In this document: positions 13,001-24,302 of the stretch, in pieces
How positions within the stretch are numbered: the first letter of the stretch is position 1
Layout of the letters: each line of letters starts with the position of its first letter
Assembly: GCF_002999335.1 (NCBI RefSeq)
Contig: NW_020312292.1
Span: forward strand, 1-64,000
DNA: 64,000 nucleotides
From: Cyclospora cayetanensis
Taxonomy: Eukaryota; Apicomplexa; Conoidasida; Eucoccidiorida; Eimeriidae
Direction: 5' to 3'
Made by a program: the position numbers and the translations under genes
Notes under the pieces: model-generated
The model's database searches: none
What the model saw: the letters and a program-made list of their open reading frames with translations, nothing else
Told to the model about the DNA's origin: nothing

Positions 13001-16000
13001 TGAGAGTTGTGGCTGTTCACGCCTCACCTGGAGCCTTGTGTCTTTCCGCAGTGGGCTGTCTCCTCAAGGCACTCCCTTGGACGTTCTTCGTAAGGCAGAT
13101 TCGGGAGGCATCTGACTGGTGCGGCAGCTTGCGAGGCACCTACAGCAGGAGCAATGAGCTGGAGGAGACAGGGGAGGCAGAGCAGGAGCCGGCGTTGCTG
13201 CAGCTGCTGCACGCTGCCTTTCCGTCCCTAGATGACTTTGGCTATGCAGTGCAGCAGTTGGTGCAGCGTAGCCTGACAACTAAGGGGGGCACTCAAGAGG
13301 AAGCGAAAGAAGGCCAGTGTCAGCGGCTCCGAGAGCACCACGCAGCCTTCATGCAGGCGCGCTTGTTGGCGGTGGTATCTGCTGTTGTGCCTCATCACGA
13401 GGCTTCAAGTGTGAGGCACGACGGCAAACTGTAGAGTCCGCCATGGCATCGCTACTGCTGGTGCCCTTCCTACGCCTTCGCTTTACAGCTGCGAGGCTCC
13501 CAGCTAAGAACGACGATTGGCTCTCAGCACAGCGGGGATTCACACGTGGATCGTTCTTGTTGGATGGCCTTTGATGGCATATATGCTTGCGGATTGGTGC
13601 TGGTTCGAATGCTGCAGGCCGTGGCAGCGAGCTGCTTCGCGTCTGAGGTCTACCAGAACGAGAAAAGACTGTTGTTGTTAGCAGCACTCGCCCTGGAAGG
13701 CGTTGTGCTCAAGCTTCCTACACCCCAGAGCCTTGCTTCCGCATCCGCAGTAAGCCTGTCAGGCTTTGAGAATTTTCGAAGATTCGACTGTCCCTGCGGT
13801 AATTTAGCAGAGGACGCCCAGCTGTGCATACGAATGCAGCCACCGATTGTGTCTGCGTTCCGCGCTGCTGCTTCCTTTACCGCGATTTGTCGTGATAATT
13901 ATGTCTTCTGCGGTGTCACCCTTGCAGCCTCTTATCGGACTTGTTTGTGCTGCCTCAGTACCTCGACGAGACGTGTATGGCTGTATACAGCCTTTTCACG
14001 GGCCTTTCCCGCGCTTTGTTGGCGGCCTCACCCCCTGCAGACACTCAAAACGTCCTATTCTGGTTAGCTTGCGGCAATAACAGTGCTCCCGCACTCTCAT
14101 TTCACTCATGGTGGGGGGCAGCCGTCTTGGGGCCTAAGAGAACGTAGCGCAGCTGCAACGACCTCGTAGGGTATTGCCGCTGCCGCTTGTGCAGTGTACA
14201 TACAAGTCTCTGGTTGAAAGGGGAAATACCGGGCGAGCTAATAAACGACCCAGGGATGCAGAGCAACGCCACGCGATGCTGGAGTCAGGCACTGCATAGA
14301 CTTGTGTAGCTGCACGTTGCTCTGTGCTGCAGGCCCCAGGCGGCCGGTACGTACGGAGGCATGTGGTCAAGCATGCAACAGCATATTTGTGCTCTGAGGT
14401 GCCTAATGTGCCTCTGCCCCTCAAAAGGACTTGTGGAAGGCTTTGAAGCGCTTCCAGAGATGTCCTTAGAGGCAGCCTTTGCCCCCGTTAGCAGCGGACG
14501 GCGCATCAGCTCCCCAGCTGCTCTGCTGTTGATGGCAGCTGTTGCCGCGCTTGGGAAATGGGGCATTCGGCATGAGGCGCAGACCACTGGAGGTGAGCAT
14601 TAAGCTTTCTTTCCCAAGCGTGTATGTGCCAGCAGTCGCACCCGCATAGCCTGAAAAGCCTCAGTCAGAGAATTTGAGGCAAGTCCGTGGGGTGACAATA
14701 AGGCGAAGGCTCAGCGGGATGCTTGGCAGGCACCGATCCCCGATTGCTTCATCCGAACGTTATGCTGCGGAATGCGGGGTGCATGCATGCTGCAGCGCAT
14801 TTGCTGCTGGTCGCAACTGCTGTCGCCGTCATTGGGGCCTTTATAGGGGCTTCGCAGAGCGCCAACCTTCTGGACAGTCCAGAGGTTTCAGAGGGGCCTC
14901 TCCTGCAAGGCTTATGGGTTTGTGCCAACGGCCTTATTGGCTCTTCCATGAACAGAAAAGCTCTGGCGGCTCTGAAACACGCGGCATTGCCCCACGCTGA
15001 GCTGCGGCCCGCAGACGTTGGTGCAAATGCGGAAGGTAAGCTCGCCGTACTAGGGTTGCAGTCGGAAGAAGGGGGCAGCTCAGCCACAAACAGGGCAAGT
15101 GCATTGCCTTCCTCCCTCCTGTTCTCGCGCATCAGCCGTTGCTGCTCCCCTCCTACCGGATACACCGTACAGTGTGCGCTCTGTGATGGCTTACCGGGGA
15201 AGCGAGTGTTTGCGTCGCCACGTTTTCTGGAGCTTGTCTTTTCGCGTTCACCTGGCCGTTCAAGAAACCTTCTTGAGCCCCCGTGTGTGCTGTGTGTGGC
15301 CTCTGCTGCGCACATGAAACAGCCTTGAGTTCATCTGCATGGATCAGTCCAGAGATCTGTCCCCTACCGGAAGGGCTGAAGTCATGGGCAACGTGGCTGG
15401 ATGTTGTCGCATGGTTCTACAGGAGCAAAGGCGATGCCCTGGCGACGCTTTTTGCAGCAGGACCTCTCGCTGTAGCGGCTAGCGCAGCTAATGCCCCTCT
15501 CGAGAGACCGCAGCATTTGAAGCTTCTGCCACGTTGCACGCCTGCCGATGGTGCCAGAGCATATGTTGCGCGGGTAGCAAGCTGCCAGCTGGCGCACCGT
15601 GCATTGATGCCGCCGAGCGGCTGTCCAGCTGGGGCAGGTACAGCAGCTGAATTGCCTGAGGAACTCGAAGCAAAAGCAGCCAACGCTGCTCCTGAAGCGA
15701 CTGCAGACCCTCTCGGTGTTGCCCTACTGCTGATGCAGGAGATCGGGAGGTCCTATGTGCATGAGACTCCAGGTCTATTGCAGGCCGTAGCTTCCTTCGC
15801 TATTCCGACGGTGGCACAGCGTGTCGTGGGGAGTCACCAGGAGTCACAGAACTCACGAAAGCTTACAAAAGACACAGCAACGGCTGCACACGCTGTCCTA
15901 GCTTCCTTTGTCACAGACTGCAGGAGGCTTATTCAAGACCGGTCCGAGATGGCCATGCCGCCAAGTCTCGTTGGAAGACTCTGCTGTGTCGTCTTGCATC

Positions 16001-19000
16001 CACTCATGATCGAAGCCGAGTGGAAGCTCGCGGGGGTTATTCTGTCTTCTCGAGAGGCTGCACCTCCGTCGGTAGCTTCAAGCCAATCGGATGAACTCCC
16101 CAATGACAACACGCCCGTGCCTGATGGCCTCTACTTTGTCTTTGAATTCGCTCGTGACCTCCTGGCGGAGGGGGCTGCCAGTCTGGCCCTTTCACGCGCC
16201 GTCGTCTGTGCGTCATCACCGAGCTTGAATCCCATAGTTCTGATTCCTATGATAGCACACGATCTAAACGTTTTAGCTGAGCTAATGTTATATTCATATA
16301 TTTGTACACGTTCTAATGCCGGGCAGGCATATATATATTTATGTCTTGAAAGGTCTGGCAGCGGGTGTTTTTTATAGCACCCGAGTGTTTACAATATAGG
16401 ATGCCTTCCTGGTTACTCAGAGCGTTCTACCTGCTTTCACATGTGCTAAGCTGATGCTGCTGCTTTGGCTCCCCTTGTGGGTGCGTGTCTTCAGTGCCGT
16501 TGCTGTCCTCGCTCTTCCGTGCCGGTAACGCGGCCTCTCAAGGCATCCCAGCCGGATTCTCCTTGCCCCCCATGTACATCCGGCTGCTGGTGAGCATTTT
16601 GTTGCATCGTGAGTTTGTGCTGCTCGATGGAGATGGCGGCGCGTGTCCAGCGGAGCCCTTCGAGGAGGATACTTTCTCTGCCTCCCCGTGCTCTACCACC
16701 CCACTGAAGACCACCAGCAACACGGACGAGAGCAACAGCAGCGTCGGCAGCACACAGGCAGTAAACACCTGCTCACGGTGCGGTGAGCTGTGCGGCCTAT
16801 CGGAACTGGACCCTGCTGCCTTCTTCTTTTCCAAGTTCCCAGCCTGCAGAGAGCCAAATGCACTGCCTTGCGGAGGACTGCGAGTGACCAGCTCATCCCG
16901 CTGTTTCTCCCCGGCCCTTTCTTTGCTGCCGCGCATTCTGCCTCGCCGATTCGCACGCCTTCAACAGACACCAGCATTCGTGCGACTGCTGACGCTGGCG
17001 CTTCTTGACGGGGTGTGTGGTTCTCTGCCGCCGTATGGCACACCCCAAAGCTCCTACGAGGCGTTCCTAAGAAACACTGTCTCGGCCGTCTTCCGCTGCC
17101 TAGCCACTGAGGCAATCGAGTCCGTGTCCTCTCACGTGGAGGAAATCGAGGAGGCAGGATTTCCTGATACGAACAGGGGCCTCCAGAAACCTGGTGTTGC
17201 TTCGTCTACGGAGGCGCGTCTTCCAATGCCCAACTCGGCAAAGCATCGCAGGCAACTGCGTGCCTGGCAAGCGCTCTCCTGCTTGTCATGCCATGCCCGC
17301 TCACTCGTTATTGAAGCGTGCGAAGACCTGGAGAAGGGCGTTTGGGGTGTTTTGAACTGCCCTCTCATGCCCGACGTGAGGCACTACGTCGAGTTCGTTG
17401 CTGTGCGGCTGGCGCGAGGGGCCCCTCATCGCTGCGTGCCGCAGATTGTTGAGACCCTTAAGCGGTATAACGCCTCTAGGCAAGTGCTGATTAGTGCTTT
17501 ATCCATAGGTGGATATATTCTTTCTAACATCCACAAGTGGTTGCCCAAAGGCGAGGAGGAGATGCTGAGCCAAACGGTGAGCATGCTGCTCGAGGCGATC
17601 ACGCCATACCTAACTTCTAACGCGGCGTATTGCCGTGCCACTGCGCAATTTCTTGTTCACCGTTTTATGTCTCTTGAGACCGTTGACCACCAAAAGGAGG
17701 TGCCCAGTTCTTCGAAAACCGGCGAGCACAAAAGAATCAACGTCCTCCCCCAGCTTTTTACGATGCTAGATGAAGCTAAGGAATGCAGAATGATGGCCTT
17801 CAAGGTCGCCGCTGCATTCAGTCGATGGGATCCCGAGCTCGACGGCGGCATCTGCAGCCTCATTCCTGAGTCTGGCATTTTAGTGGAGACCACTGAGCAG
17901 CACGGTGAGACCCTCTCTGGGAAGCAGCAAACTCTATGTTGTGAAATAAGGCTTTTCTGTACTCTTCAGCGTAGCTGCACAAAGTTACGAGGAAGCAGCG
18001 CCTTATTTAAAATCTCACCTCGTTCAAATCTTGCCGCCTTGCGACACGGCTGTCTGAGTGTACCTTGGGGGTCATCGTGGGAACTGCGGAGTCGGGGGCA
18101 CTGTGAGAAGCGTCCTGGCATCTCGTGCAACATAACGGCGGGGCACCAGTGCTTTCACTAAAAATGTCTCCTTTCGCACATTGAATGGCTTTCCATGTCT
18201 CCTGACGGTGCTGGCGGCTGCCTTCCTGGATGTGTCGCCGCTGTAATGCATACATGCGAGCCGCATGTGCTGTCTGCAGAAGCGGCTCTGATGGGCCTTG
18301 GTGTGGTTGGAATAGCGGAGACGGAAGAGACTCACAACCGTCGCTTTGCAGATGTTTTATCAGACTTTGACTTGAGACCCTCCTGGGCCCTTGCAGTGGC
18401 TCTCAAAGAAGCCGTGAAGGATGAAATGAAGAGGGTTTGGCACTCTGAAGGCGCTGCAGAGGAATTTCCGCAGCTCCATGATAGAACAGCGCTGCTCTCC
18501 GAGAATGCCGAAGTCAAGCCGTTTGAACCCCAAGCAGCTGAAGCAGGATCCCCAGGCCCCTGCCAAAGGAAATTTGTCCCCGAGCAATACGGAGTGGTGG
18601 TGCGACGAATGATGCATACGTGTGCCTTGAGGTTGTTGAGACCAGCGCTTTCGCAGCCCTTCCTTGAATACTGCACCAGCCAGGCGTACAGCCTGTTGCG
18701 GGTCACAATCGTTGGACCTTCCATGCACTAAAGCCGCACTCGGTAGTAGATCTTAGGGCTTCAATGCCCTGTGAAAGCCTATCAGTAGGCCGTTGTGTAC
18801 ACGTATTCACACGTGCTGCAGGAAGCGCCTTCTGCTTGCCTCCTGAGCGGAGACGCAGCGGCTAGCTTTAGCGCCCTGAGGCAGCGCAGCGACCTTATTG
18901 TGATCGCCTCCCTCGTGAACAAGAGTCCCAATTTGGGGGGCCTCGCCCGCACATGCGAGGTTTTTAATGTCAGGTCGGTGGAATGAAAGAGCCTCTGTGC

Positions 19001-19797
19001 AGGTGGCCATTGCTTAGCGCCTCCGTTCAAAGGGTACCTGGGAAGACACCAGTAGAACCTATGCAGAGTCTCTATCTGTGGTGTGTCATCGCGCAGGGCA
19101 CTTGTGGTGAACTCGCTGGATCTACTGAAGGACTCAATTTTCAGAAATATATCTGTTTCTGCGCATCAGTGGCTTCCCATGACCGCAGTAAGAGTCTTCA
19201 ATCTGTTGTTTCTGCAGAAAAGTCACTCTCCATAATATTCAGCCTTCGCCTCCTTTGCGTGCGCCCGACGGGCAGGTGGCAAACGGTTTAGGCGTCTCGA
19301 ATTTTTCCCGCAAGCAGTATTTCCTAGGATCTGGATCGCACGTATTACCTAGATTTGCTGGTGTCCGCCACACAGGTGCCTGCTGCCACCTTGCCAGGTT
19401 ACTTTAATGCCCTGCGCGCTGAGGGATATTCTATTGTTGGTTTGGAACAAACTGCATCCTCTCACGTGCTCGGCGAGTTCGCCTTCCCTAGAAAGACGGC
19501 TCTGGTCCTAGGAGCTGAAAAGGAAGGCATGCCGGCCCCGCTGATGTCTCACATTGACCACTGTGTGGAAATTCCGCAGGTAATAAAAACTGTTGCTTTG
19601 CGTCAACGCCCCAGTTATATGTCTAACGAGGTATCAGGGGGGATAGGCAGAAGTGGAGGAAGGCTTTAGGGTTGCAATGTACTGAATCTTGTGCTATCTA
19701 CCGACTATGCCTTCAGCTCGGCCTCATTCGCTCTCTCAATGTTCACGTTTCCGCGTCCATGTGCATTTGGGAGTACGCGAACCAGCATCTGCTTTGA
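10069..19797 (+). CDS. TRM3: TRM3/TARBP1-like tRNA (guanosine-2'-O) methyltransferase, SpoU family, multi-exon
   Basis: In yeast, Trm3 methylates the 2'-O of G18 in tRNA. The C-terminal SpoU/TrmH domain is clear: IASLVNKSPNLGGLARTCEV (near 18905-18965), VSAHQWLPMTA (exon 19097-19187), ALVLGAEKEGMP in exon 19376-19579, and SLNVHVSASMCIWEY in the last exon 19717-19797. These match the three knot motifs and the typical 'ADQWLP' and 'IWEY' segments of TARBP1. Upstream is a very long helical region, as in TARBP1/Trm3: exon 10069-11109, exon 11455-about 13374, then exons near 13618, ending 14062, 14333-14592, 14730-15035, 15353-about 16210, about 16497-17904 and 18351-about 18600. Phases agree across most of these joins. 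The ATG at 10069 (MATPQG) is the first good start. The protein is around 2,000 residues and contains short Gln runs. Some internal edges, for example near 13.75-13.93 kb, are not resolved. Confidence 0.88.
11132..11251 (+). repeat. Three 42-bp tandem copies in an intron
   Basis: Copies start at 11132, 11174 and 11216. Each has CATCCCCTGTGCTGCC followed by an alternating TA tract. Copies differ at only a few bases near their ends. They lie in the first intron of the TRM3-like gene, 23 bases after its GT at 11110. Confidence 0.9.
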
Positions 19798-20723
19798 GCC
19801 TCGGGTTCGCCGTTACCCCAGCCGCCTCCTGTGTTATGTCGAAGCGGTCGAGAATACAACGAGATAGTTGAGACCGGCTCACCCCCTATTCCGCTACCGA
19901 TATCAGCCAGAGGGAACAGCAGCGCCACCTTTTTACAATCAGGGGGAGGGCCTCAGGTAGAGGGAAGCTTAGCTGCGCTCACAGTGGCAGCTGCCCTATT
20001 CGACGCGCACAGTTGTGCGAACAACCGGAATCTCGGAGGGTTTTCTAATCCTTTGTATTTCTCATGTGTATGTAGATAATCCGTTTTATCAGTGTGAGGC
20101 CAAGTGCTCAGTCAGAAAGATACGGACCCCGGGGGTTGGTGAGATAATGCATGTAGTAGAAGGTCAGTGGGCTGCTACGGCCACGCACTATCCACCACGT
20201 ATTGCCTGCTACAAATCGCCCAAATTTTATTCTATCAGCGTCTCTGGATCGTACAACCTGCCCCTATACATTTGGGAGATGTTGGCAGCACGCAACGTGC
20301 CAGCCTGTGTCCCGTCCTGCTGCGAAGAGACCTTTCTGCGGAATTTGCTGAATTTTGAGATCACAAGAGGGAAAGGAAATCTTTGTGAAGCTGAGAGGTG
20401 TTATCAGGAGCAGCCCCAAGCCACTAGGGGGTGGCAAATGAAGCATAGCCTACTCGTAAATTGCTATATTTGCTGGGAAGTACAATCGGCACAACAGCAG
20501 GCAGGAAGCGCAGCTGTGCAGACATGCGGGCAGGTAGCTCTGAATCAAGAGCATTAAGAAAGGGTGAAGGCAAGTGCGCAAACAGAGCTACACTCAAGCG
20601 TGGCACTGAAGAAATATGGAGACGGTGCGACGTCCAAGGTCGAGGCTTCTGCCCATGGCCTTGCGCGCGCCAGCGGTGCTGTCGCCACTCCCCAGCTGTG
20701 TGGTAGGGTCTGAGCTCTTGTAG
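19798..20723. other. Gap downstream of the TRM3-like gene
   Basis: An open frame covers 20015-20557 on the plus strand but shows no family resemblance, and other frames are equally plausible. I see no RNA gene or repeat here. Confidence 0.4.
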
Positions 20724-23515
20724 ATGATCATAAGTCATGGCTATTGGCAATACAATACGCTTCAGGTGCGAAGGAGCACGATATTATGGAAGACACGCAC
20801 TGAGAGAGAGCCAGCTAACGACAGCACGCGAGGACCTTACGTATCCTATAGATATATATATACTTCCACGAGAACAGCTGAGCAACGGCGAGCACGCACT
20901 GAAGCGCATAAATACTTGTTGCGCTTTGACTGTGGAATGTTCGCTGTTAAGAAGTGCGTCTAGAGAAAACGACCTCCCTGCCACGCGGGGGCCCCTAGAT
21001 CTCCTGGTGAGGGGACCTCAAGCAGGAACATCCCAGAGTGTCTAAATAAGGAGGAATCAGCAGGAGTTTTTCTGTTGCCTCTTGTTAGGCCGAAGCCGCT
21101 TGGTGCAGAGTGTCTACTACTCTACTAATCAGTCAACGAGTTGCAAGGGGTGATCCTAGAACCCCTCGCTCACTCCCTACTTTACACACTTTGGCCAAAA
21201 CAGATATTTGGCCAGCAAATGTGTCGATATCGTCACCTTAGACGTGTATACTTGCGATTTTCCGGGTTCCCTGAGGAAGCGATAGTGAGCTGCAGCAGCA
21301 TCGAAGTGCCACATACGGGATTTGGGGGTCGAGGGAAGCAGACTGGAAAATTCTTAACCACAGTGCGTAAGCATGCTTCTTTTCTCCTGTGACCCCCAGG
21401 GTGCTGAAACTGGGCTATGAATCAACTTGCCCTGCCATAGACGCCACACTACCACCCTTATGGCTTGATTGCCTGCCCCATTCGATGATTTAACTATGCA
21501 TCCGTCCCCCCTGTATAATCGACCTCTTCCTTCAACAGCCTCGCACGAGGTGGAGCCGCAATCGGTGTATAGACACCAAGTGCGCGTGCATGGCGGTCGT
21601 CTGTGCCCTTATTCGCCGGCACGGGGACACGCCAAATATTAGAGGGCACCTACAGGCCTCGTAGGCCGGTAAGAGCCCTTTTCTGTGGGTCGAATTGTGT
21701 TTGAGAGATTTAATGGCCAAAGAAGGAGGAGGGGCAGATCAGCGAGCTGCACAAACTTTCAAGTTGCCCTCAGAATTCGCCCTATCGCGGCCAGGATCTA
21801 GGCTGTTCATCCAGAAATACGTGTAAAATCGTAGCGCCCCTATAAGGTCTCTTCTTCACACCTTCACACAGGTATTCAAGTCATTGTGACTGTATGGGTG
21901 ACGATTTTCCCCTTTGGTACGCATGCGGCCTCACGGAAGTCCCATGTTCGCGTTTGGCGGTCTTGAATTTTTCTACCCTTTCTCTTGGACGGCTCCGCTG
22001 CGAGTGCCGTGCACGTGCATAGAGCCTCAGGGAAAAGCGGGCGCGGTTGTCTACCAGGCTCTCGATAGCGGGAGTGTACAAACCTGACCTGCTGCTTTTT
22101 CTCCACGCCTTCAGCGCAGGCCAAGGCGAGGTTCCACATTGCAGTCGTCCCCCTCTTCCCCCCAGACCTAGACAGCTACAATTACTGCGGTAGAGTCTCT
22201 ATAGCGTGACTGAAGGTGTGCGGAGCGGCATCCAGCACGGGCATTCCTCTCCTAAGTGCTTGTCACAGCGTATTCTAGTTCCTCCATCAATGAGAAGTGT
22301 TAACATCTCGCGGTGAGGGAACGATCCTTAGGTCTTCACATGAGTCACTCCGCGCACAGTATCATTCCATCCACATACACTATATATGTTACTCTTGTGC
22401 TGGTGCACCTTCTCCTCTATGCAGCCTTCGAAAGGGCCGGAGCGTCTAGAGGCAGCAACCTTGCAGCTTTTCGTTCCTCTCTTCCTCATTTTTGTTGTAG
22501 CAAAACGTTCTGCGCGTTGCGCTCATGACGTTATCCTTCAGGATGTAACCAAATGACTTGCTTCTTCCCGACGCTCTCCAACAAAGGAATTAAACACCTG
22601 CTTCTAAGAGGGACGCCGAGCAGCAAGGTGCTCACCATTCGCGAGACAGGCGATCCAGGGGCCCTAGGCCTTCGGCCGTTCCTTCGCTTCTGAGCCAGAG
22701 ACTCGGTAGCCTGTATTCAGCAAGGCGCCCTCTTGCGGACTTAGGGTGGGGAGGCTTACTACATAGACCTTGAATGGTCTCGAAGGGGGTCTCTGAGGGT
22801 CAAAGAAGGCGGAAAGGCACGCAGCAAAGATGCGGAGGCTTCCGAGACACGGAGACCGGCGCAGTCTGGTTCCTGCTTGCATATCTTTGCCCTTTGCGTA
22901 TATCCGAGCTTGTTCTGTGCTTCTATGGGCTCAGCGTGTCGGCTCGTAGCGTCAGGAGTAGAATGGCGTGGATGCTAGGAGGTTTAGCGTGTTGTAGGGA
23001 AGCTTGTATGACATTTTATGTAGACCCAGAAATTCTGTGTAATGTGATCCTTTATGGTTGACCGCTCGAAAGAGTATTTTAGCACCATCACAGGCGGTGT
23101 TGGTTTCAAGTAATGTGAAGCAGAGAATATACAGGGTGCCCCTTTCCACTACTGCATGGCTCTTGGGAAAAGGCATTACTGGCAATACCAACGGCGGCAA
23201 CGTTTGTGGCAACCGAGGCACCGGAAAGACGGCCAGTGCTGATGCAGGCCCTGCTGAGCCTCCCCGCGGTGTCGAGCCTGCTGCAATTCGTAGAAACAGG
23301 TGGGAACGAACGCGTTGAGGAGAGCTAGGCTGATCAAAACAATTTCGCGGAGAGCATGCCATAAAAGCCTCCTTGCTAGGTCTTGCACAGGTCATGTGCT
23401 GCCTAAGAAAGAGGCAAAGAGCAGCCACTCTGCCAGTGACATCTGCAGCATTCCTCTGAGCAACAGGAAGTACCGTAGATATAACAAGCTCACGCGGCTT
23501 TTAGAGGGCGAATGA
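20724..23515 (+). CDS. Possible multi-exon gene of unknown function, boundaries uncertain
   Basis: Several plus-strand pieces look coding but no family is recognised. The best-supported join is at the 3' end. A frame from about 23130 to 23298 has LLAIPTAATFVATEAPE and SLPAVSSLLQFVETG and ends at a GTGGGA donor. It joins in phase (1+2) to an exon after TTGCACAG at 23390, which has VLPKKEAKSSHS and RRYNKLTRLLEGE and ends at TGA 23513-23515. Upstream candidate exons lie near 22432-22540 (LEAATLQLFVPLFLIFVVA, a possible membrane segment after an acceptor TATGCAG) and 22580-22690 (HLLLRGTPSSKVLTIRETGD). Pieces at 20.7-21.7 kb are weaker and overlap in two frames. The envelope may join two genes or overextend one. 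Confidence 0.35.
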
Positions 23516-24302
23516 AGGACCATCAGCACGGTGTCGCTGACTGCTTGCGTGTCGTCCGTCCTCTTCCTGAGATGCTATAGATACGCCCTAGACTCTGAAT
23601 CATGCAGACAGGGCTTGCCTCATGCCTTGCATCCCTACGTCTTTTATTGCCACTCTCCGTGGAGAAAGTACTGATTCAAGAGGCAGCGTGAGCTTGGAAA
23701 GCAGCGCACACGATCCTCCGCCTGCTCCTGATAGGGAAGCTGACCTCGGACCCCAACGCTAACTGCGCTCGGTTTCTCACATCTTCCTTGGTTCTCTCTC
23801 GTGTGCAACTTTTGCACGCTCTTCCTGCTGCTTTATGCGTGTGTGTGTGTGTGTGTATGTGCGCCTCTCGCTCGCGTGCTTGCGGCAATTGTGCCTCACA
23901 GCGCCCCTGCTGAGCAGGTCTCTCCGTTCCCTTTGTAAAGAGCCGCAGACCTTAAGAAGGCTCCTTTTTTTTCGCGCGCAAAAATACCCAACACCAGCGC
24001 CTTCACACCATCATGAATGACAGCAAGCTGAGGCATGCGAGGAGCAGGCGCTTGCTGCTGCCCCAGAAGCAGACTGAGAGGAAATGACTTGGACGCGTAC
24101 TGTCTTAGTAAAGATACTATTGTGCCTATCTGAGCACTCCAGGGTCTCTTCTTCTGCGTGTGCTTTGCTACCACCCTCCTTTGCCATAATCAATATGTGC
24201 ATACATGTGTCGCAACGCGCTTAGCTGCGTCCATATCGTAGGGGCCGATGCCGCACTCGCGCTTGCCGGTATTGTGGCTCGTCTTGCTGCAGTGCCTTGC
24301 CG
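23516..24302. other. Gap with a (GT)n microsatellite
   Basis: No credible gene. It contains a short GT repeat (23835-23862). Confidence 0.5.
23835..23862 (+). repeat. (GT)n microsatellite
   Basis: Short TG/GT dinucleotide run of about 28 bases with one A interruption. Confidence 0.8.
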